A DNA stretch of 64,000 nucleotides from positions 248,001 to 312,000 of the forward strand of contig CAVOHR010000004.1 of NCBI GenBank assembly GCA_963695835.1. Direction: 5' to 3'. The DNA comes from VRUE01 sp963695835 (GTDB lineage: Bacteria > Actinomycetota > Thermoleophilia > Solirubrobacterales > 70-9). Position numbers and translations under genes: made by a program. The notes beneath the pieces were generated by a model, which was given only the letters and a program-made list of their open reading frames with translations, ran no database searches and was not told the origin of the DNA. This document shows, in pieces, positions 1-6,346 of this stretch (the first letter of the stretch is position 1; every line of letters begins with the position of its first letter).

Positions 1-465
1 GGCGACCTCCAGCGCCGCGGCCGAGGTGTCGGTCGCCGTCACCTCGCAGCCCGGCAGCTCGTCGGCGATCGCCAGCGCGATCGCGCCGGAGCCGGTGCCG
101 ACGTCGAGCACTCGCCGCGGCTCCAGCTCCAGCGCCAGCTCGACCAGCAGCTCGGTCTCCGGCCGCGGCACCAGCACCCGGCTGTCGACCTCCAGCTCGA
201 TGCCCCGAAAGCCCTTGCGGCCAAGGACGTAGGCAACCGGCTCGCGCCGCAGCCGCCGCCGCACGGTCTCGCCGAAGCGCCGCCCCGCCGCCGCCGGCAC
301 CCCGGCCTCCGGCTCAGCGGCGAGCCGCGCCCGCTCCCAGCCGGTCGCCTCGCAGAGCAGCAGCTCGGCGTCCAGACGGGGGCTGTCGACGCCGGCTGCG
401 TTTAGGGCATCGGCTGCAGCGCCGAGCGCTTCTCGAACATTGCTCGTGTTGGGGGGCTTGGCCAC
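1..465 (-). CDS. prmC: Release factor glutamine methyltransferase PrmC (partial)
   Basis: PrmC (HemK) methylates the Gln of the GGQ motif in release factors RF1 and RF2 using SAM. The reading frame starts at a GTG at 465 and runs off the left edge after 155 codons, so the C-terminal half with the NPPY motif is not visible. The N-terminal helical domain (LDAELLLCEATGWERARLAA) is followed by SAM motif I at about residues 119-127 (VLDVGTGSG). It lies downstream of prfA on the same strand, the classic prfA-prmC pair, so its substrate is encoded just upstream. The 118-bp gap to prfA is almost entirely filled by a palindromic repeat. Confidence 0.9.
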   Translation of the reverse strand, partial: MAKPPNTSNVREALGAAADALNAAGVDSPRLDAELLLCEATGWERARLAAEPEAGVPAAAGRRFGETVRRRLRREPVAYVLGRKGFRGIELEVDSRVLVPRPETELLVELALELEPRRVLDVGTGSGAIALAIADELPGCEVTATDTSAAALEVA

Positions 466-470
466 GCTTA

Positions 471-583
471 GAACCTATCCCGGTTGGGGTGGAACGTCTT
501 GTACTTTTTCTGCGGAGACGCCAGCGAACAGCCAACAACTGTCTTCAGAAAAAGTTAAGTGGAACCCCTGCCGGGATAGGTTC
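471..583. repeat. 113-bp nested palindromic repeat, copy 1
   Basis: Outer arms of 20 nt (471-490 with 564-583) pair except for one G-T wobble and one mismatch. Inner arms of 10 nt (503-512, ACTTTTTCTG, with 546-555, CAGAAAAAGT) pair perfectly. An equally long copy lies at 5330-5442 with the same internal spacing. It sits in the prfA-prmC gap, directly next to the prfA stop codon, so it should be transcribed and fold in the prfA-prmC mRNA. It encodes nothing visible. It resembles a MITE/REP-like non-autonomous palindrome. Confidence 0.9.
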
Positions 584-1645
584 TCAGACTGCCGCGGCCT
601 CGAGGCGCTGCCGCTTCTCTTCGGCCGCCAGCGCCTCGGTGAACCCGCCCAGCTCGCCGGCCAGCACCCCGTCGAGGTTGTGCGAGGTGAGCTTGATCCG
701 GTGGTCGGTGACCCGGCCCTGGGGGAAGTTGTAGGTGCGGACCTTCTCCGAGCGCTCGCCGCTGCCGACCTGCGCCTTGCGCTCGGCGGCGACCTTCGCC
801 TGCTGCTCGGCTACCTCGCGCTCGTAGAGGCGCGCCCGCAGCACCCGCATCGCCCGCTCGCGGTTCTGAAGCTGGGACTTCTCGTCCTGCATCGAGACGA
901 CGATCCCGCTCGGCCGGTGGGTGATCCGCACCGCCGAGTCGGTCGTGTTGACCGACTGCCCGCCCGGCCCGGAGGAGCGGTAGACGTCGATCTGGAGGTC
1001 GCTCTGCTCGACTTGAACCTCGACCTCCTCCGCCTCGGGCAGCACCGCCACCGTCGCCGTCGAGGTGTGGATACGGCCCTGCGACTCGGTCTCCGGCACC
1101 CGCTGCACGCGGTGGGTGCCGCCCTCGAACTTGAAGATCGAGTAGGCGCCCTCGCCCTTGACCGCGAAGGTCACCTCCTTGAAGCCGCCGACCTCGGCGG
1201 CGGACTGCGACAGCACCTCGGTCGCGAACCCCCGCACCTCCGCGTACCGCGTCAGCATCTTGAACAGGTCGCCGGCGAACAGCGCCGCCTCGTCCCCCCC
1301 GGTCCCGGCCCGGATCTCGACCAGCACGTTCTTGGCGTCGTTCGGGTCCCGCTCGACCATCGCCAGCCGGATCTCCTCCTCCAGCTCCTCGAGCCGCCCC
1401 GGCGCCTCCTCGACCACCTTCCGCAGCTCGGCGTCCTCGCCCTCCTCCAAAAGCTCCCGAGCCCCTTCCAGGTCGTCCCTCAGCGTCCTGTACTCGGCAA
1501 CCAGCTTGCGAGCGGGCTCCAGCTCGCGGTATTCCCGCCCAACCTCGGCATACCGCACCCGATCCCCGATCACAGCAGGATCAGACATCAGCTGCTCCAG
1601 CTCAGAGAACCGGCTTTCGATCTGCTCAACCAGCGATTCGATCAT
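584..1645 (-). CDS. prfA: Peptide chain release factor 1
   Basis: RF1 reads UAA/UAG stop codons and triggers peptidyl-tRNA hydrolysis. The 353-residue product has the expected family length. The GGQ loop is visible (SSGPGGQSVNTTDSAVRITH), and the recognition loop reads RVPETESQGR, a PxT tripeptide that marks RF1 rather than RF2. The ATG at 1645 was chosen because it begins the conserved helical N-terminus (MIESLVEQIESRFSELE); the frame is open further upstream only because of the high GC content. prmC follows on the same strand, and DUF1385 and rpmE lie upstream, a common actinobacterial order. Confidence 0.97.
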   Translation of the reverse strand: MIESLVEQIESRFSELEQLMSDPAVIGDRVRYAEVGREYRELEPARKLVAEYRTLRDDLEGARELLEEGEDAELRKVVEEAPGRLEELEEEIRLAMVERDPNDAKNVLVEIRAGTGGDEAALFAGDLFKMLTRYAEVRGFATEVLSQSAAEVGGFKEVTFAVKGEGAYSIFKFEGGTHRVQRVPETESQGRIHTSTATVAVLPEAEEVEVQVEQSDLQIDVYRSSGPGGQSVNTTDSAVRITHRPSGIVVSMQDEKSQLQNRERAMRVLRARLYEREVAEQQAKVAAERKAQVGSGERSEKVRTYNFPQGRVTDHRIKLTSHNLDGVLAGELGGFTEALAAEEKRQRLEAAAV

Positions 1646-1668
1646 GAAGTGAACGATAAGCGCAGCTC

Positions 1669-1703
1669 GGGCGGGTGGCGTCGGGTGGCGACAGGACCCG
1701 CCC
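1669..1703. repeat. GC-rich hairpin sharing end sequences with the ftsZ/parA insert repeats
   Basis: The short gap between the DUF1385 gene and prfA contains 8-nt arms GGGCGGGT (1669-1676) and ACCCGCCC (1696-1703). The interior begins GGGTGGCGT and ends GCGACAGGACCCG. Both blocks also flank the longer repeats found inside ftsZ (35975-36061) and parA (37026-37118). It may be a short relative of that repeat. It could also act as a weak terminator for the DUF1385 gene, although no T-tract follows. Confidence 0.5.
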
Positions 1704-1707
1704 GCCG

Positions 1708-2724
1708 CTACGCCACGATCTCTATCGGTGACTCGCCCCGCTCGAGAGGCTTCTCCTCGGCCAGCACCTTGTCCAGCGAGGCGATCGCCACCGCCAGCTG
1801 CTCCTCGTCGGGCTCGCGCGTGGTCAGGTTCTGCAGCATCAGCCCCGGCCACATCACGCCGCGCACCCAGCGCTTGCGCCGGTTCTTGCCGGCCCACTTG
1901 ATCACCTCGTAGGAGAGGCCGGCGATCAGCGGGATGCCGAGGATGCGCGAGGCGAGCAGCCAGTACCAGGCCGGCAGCCCGATCGGGGCGAAGACGAAGA
2001 TCGCCAGCACCATCACGATCAGCAGGAAGCTGGTGCCGCAGCGGGGGTGCAGCCGCGAGTAGAGCTTGGCGCGGGCGGGGACCAGCTCGTCTTCGGCCTC
2101 GTAGCAGGAGATCGTCTTGTGCTCGGCGCCGTGGTACTCGAACACCCGCCGCAGGTCCGGCAGGCGGCTGATCGCCACGATGTAGCCGATGAACAGGGCC
2201 GTCCGCAGCAGCCCCTCGACCAGCCAGAAGAGGAAGGGCGAGCCGAGCTGGTCCTTGATCAGGCTGGTCAGCCCGACCGGGACGACGAAGAAGAGGCCGA
2301 CCGCCAGCGCCATCGAGAGCACGATCGTCAGTCCCCAGACCCAGCCGCCGATCTCCTCCTTCTCGCCCTTCTCGTCCTCCTCCATCTGCGCGTTGGCGGA
2401 GATCGCCAGGGCACGGAAGCCGATCTTCAGCGACTCGCCGAGGGCGACGACGCCGCGCAGCACCGGCAGCCGCCAGAGGCGGTGGCGCGTCGCCCACGGC
2501 ACCAGCGGCTCCGAGCTGAGCTCGATCTGGCCCTCGGGGTTGCGCACCGCGACCGCCCAGGTCGAGACGCCGCGCATCATCACGCCCTCCAGCACCGCCT
2601 GCCCGCCGACCGGCGCGTCGCGCTTGGCGACCAGGGCGCCGTCGGGCATCCGCAGCGGGTCGGCCCCGTTCGAGGAGACCGCCCCGGAGCCCTCGGCCCG
2701 CATCGAGGCCCCGACCGGCCCCAT
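1708..2724 (-). CDS. DUF1385 (YqhQ-like) membrane protein
   Basis: A 338-residue DUF1385 protein. The family signature is visible in VGGQAVLEGVMMRG near residue 40 and in the His/Glu-rich FEYHGAEHKTISCYE near residue 192, which suggests a metal site. Four to five hydrophobic segments (WGLTIVLSMALAVGLFFVVP and later LIVMVLAIFVFAPIG) predict an integral membrane protein. The biochemical role of the family is not established. It sits between rpmE and prfA on the same strand, a neighbourhood conserved in Gram-positive bacteria, and probably shares their transcript. Confidence 0.88.
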   Translation of the reverse strand: MGPVGASMRAEGSGAVSSNGADPLRMPDGALVAKRDAPVGGQAVLEGVMMRGVSTWAVAVRNPEGQIELSSEPLVPWATRHRLWRLPVLRGVVALGESLKIGFRALAISANAQMEEDEKGEKEEIGGWVWGLTIVLSMALAVGLFFVVPVGLTSLIKDQLGSPFLFWLVEGLLRTALFIGYIVAISRLPDLRRVFEYHGAEHKTISCYEAEDELVPARAKLYSRLHPRCGTSFLLIVMVLAIFVFAPIGLPAWYWLLASRILGIPLIAGLSYEVIKWAGKNRRKRWVRGVMWPGLMLQNLTTREPDEEQLAVAIASLDKVLAEEKPLERGESPIEIVA

Positions 2725-2727
2725 GAG

Positions 2728-2943
2728 CTACCTCGCGGCCTTGGCGTGCTTGGCGGCGCGCCGCTGGAACCGCTCCACCCGTCCGCCGGTGTCGACCAGC
2801 TTCTGCTTGCCGGTGTAGAACGGGTGGCACTCCGAGCAGAGCTCGACGTGCAGGTCCGCCTCGGTGGAGCGGGTGTAGAACCGGTTGCCGCACGAGCAGT
2901 GCACGTTGGCGAGCGTGTATTCGGGGTGGATCCCTGCTTTCAT
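2728..2943 (-). CDS. rpmE: Ribosomal protein bL31, zinc-binding form
   Basis: A 71-residue L31 of the large ribosomal subunit, starting at ATG 2943. Cysteine pairs CSCGN and CSECHPFYTG bind zinc, so this is the C+ paralogue normally used when zinc is sufficient. The HPFYTGKQKLVDTGGRVERF core is typical of the family. The C-terminal tail is basic (RRAAKHAKAAR). The DUF1385 gene follows after 3 bp and probably belongs to the same transcript. Confidence 0.96.
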   Translation of the reverse strand: MKAGIHPEYTLANVHCSCGNRFYTRSTEADLHVELCSECHPFYTGKQKLVDTGGRVERFQRRAAKHAKAAR

Positions 2944-3021
2944 CGCCAACCAGTCTAGAGAAGTGTGCAAATCCCTCCCTGCAGGGCTGTGGAACCGCCC
3001 GCCCGCTGCCGATAGCTGAGC

Positions 3022-4521
3022 ATGACGACGACGGAACCGGCCGCCGGCGACAGCCGGCCGGCCCGCCTCATCCGCGCCGCCCTGGCGGCTCTGCTGCTCG
3101 GCGGCACGGCGCTCGTCGCCCTGCACGCCTGGCTCGGGCTGGGCAGCGGCCTCAGCCTCTCGATCGAAGTCGTCTACGACGCTGTCGTGATCGGCGCCGG
3201 CGTCGCCTGCCTGCTCCGGGCGTCGGCCTTCGGCCGCGAGCGCCGCGCCTGGTTGCTGATCGGCGCCGCGATCCTCTGCTGGGGCGCGGCCGAGGTCTAC
3301 TGGACGGCGTTCATCGAAGGCCACCCGTCGGCCCCGTACCCCTCGCCGGCCGACGCCGGCTACCTCGCCTTCTACCCGCTCGCCTACGCCGGCCTGGCGC
3401 TGCTGGTCCGGGCGAGAGCCCACGAGATCGACTGGCGGCTGTGGATGGACGGGGCGATCACGGCGCTGGGGACGGCCGCGCTCGGCGCCGCCTTCGTCTT
3501 CGACTTCGTCGCCGCGAGGACGACCGGCAGCAGCCTGCAGGTGGCCGTCACGCTCGCCTATCCGATCGGCGACATCGGCATGGTCGCGCTGGTGGTCGGC
3601 GTGGTCGCGCTGACCGGGTGGCGGCCGGGAAGAACCTGGTCGCTGCTGCTGACCGGCCTCGGCGCGCTGGTCGTGGCCGACATCGCCTACACGCTGCAGT
3701 CGGCCGGCGAGGCCCTCCCCGCCGGGGAATGGATCGACCCGATCTACCTGCTCGCCGCGGCCTGCCTCGGAGCCGCGGCCTGGCAGCCGGCCGAGGCGGC
3801 GGAGATCACCTCGCCCGACGAGGGCGAGCGGCACCGCGAGATGGTCGTCCCGGCGGTCTTCGCGGGCGTGATGATCGGCCTCTTCTCGATCCAGTACTTC
3901 AGCGCGACCAGCGGCCTCGCGACCGTGCTCTGGGGGGCGACGATGGCCGCCGTGATCGTGCGCCTGGGGATGAGCGACCGCGAGAACCGGCGGCTGCTCG
4001 CGCAGGTGCGGACCGATGCGCTGACCGGCCTCGGCGCCCGCGGCAGGCTGGAGATGGACATGGCCGTGCGCTTCGAGCGAGCGAGCGAGGAGCGGCCGCT
4101 TCGACTGCTGCTCTTCGACCTCAACGGCTTCAAGCACTACAACGACACCTTCGGCCACCCGGCCGGCGACGACCTGCTGGTCCGTCTCGGCGCGGCGCTG
4201 CGCGAGGCCGTCGGCGACGACGGCACCGCCTACCGGATCGGCGGCGACGAGTTCTGCGTCCTGCTCGACTGCCCGCGGGAGCGCGTCGACGCCGTGACGG
4301 CCGCGGCCGCCGCGGCGCTGACCGCGAGCGGCCCCGGGTTCGCCGTCAGCTCCTCCTGGGGTGGCGTCGAGGCGCCGGCCGAGGGGAGCGAGCCCGCCGC
4401 GGCGCTGCAGCTCGCCGACGCGCGCATGTACGCGCAGAAGGAGTCGCGCCGCCTGGCGCGGGTCGGCGGCGACCCGGCTAAGGTCTCCGCATGGCCTCAG
4501 CCGACCAGCGGCGCGAAGTGA
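3022..4521 (+). CDS. Membrane-bound diguanylate cyclase (GGDEF protein)
   Basis: A 499-residue protein with eight to nine hydrophobic segments over residues 15-320 (a MASE-like sensor of unrecognised type), then a cytoplasmic GGDEF domain from about residue 330 (RTDALTGLGARG). The active-site loop is an intact RIGGDEF near residue 406, so c-di-GMP synthesis is expected. No RxxD product-inhibition site is visible at the usual place before the loop. It is divergent from rpmE and overlaps the hydrolase gene by 31 bp. A c-di-GMP riboswitch precedes pilA in this window, so the pilus operon is a plausible target. Confidence 0.92.
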   Translation: MTTTEPAAGDSRPARLIRAALAALLLGGTALVALHAWLGLGSGLSLSIEVVYDAVVIGAGVACLLRASAFGRERRAWLLIGAAILCWGAAEVYWTAFIEGHPSAPYPSPADAGYLAFYPLAYAGLALLVRARAHEIDWRLWMDGAITALGTAALGAAFVFDFVAARTTGSSLQVAVTLAYPIGDIGMVALVVGVVALTGWRPGRTWSLLLTGLGALVVADIAYTLQSAGEALPAGEWIDPIYLLAAACLGAAAWQPAEAAEITSPDEGERHREMVVPAVFAGVMIGLFSIQYFSATSGLATVLWGATMAAVIVRLGMSDRENRRLLAQVRTDALTGLGARGRLEMDMAVRFERASEERPLRLLLFDLNGFKHYNDTFGHPAGDDLLVRLGAALREAVGDDGTAYRIGGDEFCVLLDCPRERVDAVTAAAAAALTASGPGFAVSSSWGGVEAPAEGSEPAAALQLADARMYAQKESRRLARVGGDPAKVSAWPQPTSGAK

Positions 4522-5330
4522 CGCTCCCCGCCGGCACGGTCCGCTACCGCGAGGCGGGCGAGGGCGGGGCGGTCGTCTTCGTCCACGGCTTCCTCGTCGA
4601 CAGCCGGCTCTGGGACGGCGTCGTCGACAGCCTCTGCGACCGCTTCCGCTGCTTCGCGCCCGACTGGCCGATCGGCGCCCAGCAGGTCGCGATGAACCCC
4701 GACGCGGACCTCTCCCCCTACGGCGTCGCGGCGACGATCGCGAGCTTCCTCGAGCAGCTCGACCTGAGCGACGTGACGATCGTCGGCAACGACTCCGGCG
4801 GCGCGATGTCGCAGGTGCTGGCCGGCCGCCACCCGGAGCGGATCGGCCGCCTGGTGCTGACCAACTGCGACATGTACGAGAACTTCCCGCCGGGGATCTT
4901 CAAGGCGATGCCGCCGATCGCCGCGCTGCCCGGCGGCATCGCGGTCCTCACCGCTCCCTTCCGGATCCCCGCCCTCGCCCGCGCCGCCTTCCGGCCGTTC
5001 GCCCGGACCCCGATCCCGCCGCAGCTGATCGCCTCCTGGATGGAGCCGAGCCTGCACGACCCGGGGGTCAAGCGCGACGCCAGGAAGGTGACCGTGGGGA
5101 TGAACAAGCGCTACACGCTGGAGGCGGCGGAGCGGCTGCGCGACTCCGACCTGCCGATCCTGCTCGCCTGGGCCCCCGGCGACCGCTTCTTCCCGATCTC
5201 CCACGCGCAGCGGTTCGCGAGCGAGATGAAGAACGCCCGCGTCGTCGAGATCCCGGGCGCGGCGACCTTCGTGCCGCTCGACCAGCCGCAGCTGCTCGCC
5301 GACGAGATCGCCAGCTTCGCCACCGCGTAG
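4491..5330 (+). CDS. Alpha/beta hydrolase with Asp nucleophile elbow
   Basis: A 279-residue alpha/beta hydrolase. The oxyanion region is VVFVHGFLVDSRLW and the nucleophile elbow is VGNDSGG, placing Asp101 as nucleophile, as in haloalkane dehalogenases and epoxide hydrolases rather than Ser hydrolases. A later acid is likely in WAPGDRFFP. Where these enzymes usually carry the catalytic His, the sequence reads PGAATFVPLDQP with Thr at the expected position. The subfamily may therefore hydrolyse poorly or use another base. The start ATG lies inside the 3' end of the GGDEF gene. The substrate is unknown. Confidence 0.85.
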   Translation: MASADQRREVTLPAGTVRYREAGEGGAVVFVHGFLVDSRLWDGVVDSLCDRFRCFAPDWPIGAQQVAMNPDADLSPYGVAATIASFLEQLDLSDVTIVGNDSGGAMSQVLAGRHPERIGRLVLTNCDMYENFPPGIFKAMPPIAALPGGIAVLTAPFRIPALARAAFRPFARTPIPPQLIASWMEPSLHDPGVKRDARKVTVGMNKRYTLEAAERLRDSDLPILLAWAPGDRFFPISHAQRFASEMKNARVVEIPGAATFVPLDQPQLLADEIASFATA

Positions 5331-5442
5331 GGCCTATCCCGGTAGGGGTGGAACGTCTTGTACTTTTTCCGCGAAAGCGCCCGCGGACGACCGCAGCCTG
5401 TCTTCGGAAAAAGTTAAGTGGAACCCCTACCGGGATAGGCCC
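5330..5442. repeat. 113-bp nested palindromic repeat, copy 2
   Basis: Same length and spacing as the copy at 471-583. The outer 20-nt arms (5330-5349 and 5423-5442) are a perfect inverted repeat. The inner arms are ACTTTTTCCG (5362-5371) and CGGAAAAAGT (5405-5414). Against copy 1, the outermost GAA/TTC pair has become GGG/CCC and an inner T-A pair has become C-G, so substitutions preserve pairing. Its first base is the last base of the hydrolase stop codon, so it abuts a stop codon just as copy 1 does. Confidence 0.92.
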
Positions 5443-5446
5443 CAGG

Positions 5447-5469
5447 ACGCGCAAACTGCGCGTTCTTTT
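5447..5469 (+). terminator. Intrinsic terminator after the hydrolase gene
   Basis: Six-base arms ACGCGC and GCGCGT surround the loop AAACT and are followed by TCTTTT. It lies between the palindromic repeat and a stretch to 5644 in which no convincing gene was seen. Confidence 0.6.
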
Positions 5470-5644
5470 CGCTACGTGCATGTTTTTCGTCCGATCGAGG
5501 GGTGAGGCTTGCTCAACGGCCCCTACAGGACGGAGTGGTGATGCCGAAGGAGATCTTCGACCAGGACCGGCCCAGGAGCGCGATGGCGAGGCGCCTCGAC
5601 GAGGCGTTCGCCGGCTGCGAGCAGTGGACGCTCGCGCCGCCGAC

Positions 5645-6346
5645 TCAGCGGCGCAGCAGCCTCGACTTCAGCCCGCGGCCGTCGAGCTCCTCGAGGATGA
5701 TCGGCAGGGCGGCCGCGGTGCGCGCCCAGGAGCCGGGGGCGCTGTAGTAGTCGGCGTCGTGGAGGAGGACGATGTCGCCGCCGCGGATCCCGGCGGTCGC
5801 CCGCCGGGCGATCGAGCGCGCCGTGGCGCGCCGCGTCCAGTCCCTCCCCCATCGCGACCACAGCACCGGCCGCCAGCCGCGGCGGCGGATCGCCCTCAGG
5901 CCCGAGCCGCTGTAGATCCCGTAGGGCGCGCGGTGGTCGGCGACCTCCTGGCCGCTCGCTTCCTCGATCGCCGCCCGCGCCCGCTCGGCGTCGTCGAGGA
6001 CCTCGGACGCGGTCAGCCGCAGCATGTTGCGGTGGCGGTGGCAGTGCAGCTCGACCCGGTGGCCGGCGGCGACGATCTCGGCCGCCAGCGCCGGCCGCCG
6101 CACGACCTGCTCGCCGACCAGGAAGAAGGTCGCCCGCGCGCCCGCCTCGCGCAGCGTCTCCAGCACCAGCGGCGTGCCCTCCGGGTGCGGGCCGTCGTCG
6201 AAGGTGAGGGCGACGCCGTCCGGGTCGTCCTCGCTGCGGCGGATCCGCAGCGCGTCGCCGACCGCCGGCACGACCGGCGCCGGCGCCGGCGCCGCGTGGG
6301 CGAGTGCCGCGGCGGCGGCGGCCCCGCCGAGCAGCGTCCCGATCAA
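5645..6346 (-). CDS. Secreted polysaccharide deacetylase (NodB homology domain)
   Basis: A 233-residue carbohydrate esterase family 4 enzyme expected to remove acetyl groups from an envelope polysaccharide or peptidoglycan. A TTG start at 6346 overlaps the upstream stop codon by four bases (TTGA) and gives a signal-peptide-like N-terminus (MIGTLLGGAAAAAALAHA). NodB motifs are visible: TFDDGPHPEGT with the catalytic and metal Asp residues, HCHRHRN in the motif 2 region where HS[TY]xxH is usual, and DHRAPYGIYSG. The overlap implies translational coupling to the epimerase-glycosyltransferase fusion. Confidence 0.88.
   Translation of the reverse strand: MIGTLLGGAAAAAALAHAAPAPAPVVPAVGDALRIRRSEDDPDGVALTFDDGPHPEGTPLVLETLREAGARATFFLVGEQVVRRPALAAEIVAAGHRVELHCHRHRNMLRLTASEVLDDAERARAAIEEASGQEVADHRAPYGIYSGSGLRAIRRRGWRPVLWSRWGRDWTRRATARSIARRATAGIRGGDIVLLHDADYYSAPGSWARTAAALPIILEELDGRGLKSRLLRR

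Noticed and set aside
440..1912. Long open frame antisense to prfA and DUF1385
   Set aside because: High GC removes stop codons on the opposite strand. The peptide is Arg/Leu/Gly-rich with no family pattern, while prfA has clear motifs.
471..5442. Flanking direct repeats of a composite transposon formed by the two 113-bp elements
   Set aside because: Genes between them (prfA, DUF1385, rpmE) are conserved housekeeping genes in normal order, so the interval is not a mobile segment.
5502..5747. Small plus-strand frame (MPKEIFDQDRPRSAMARRLD from ATG 5541)
   Set aside because: It has a weak ribosome binding site but runs into the 3' end of the deacetylase gene antisense and shows no known family. 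A real small gene cannot be excluded.
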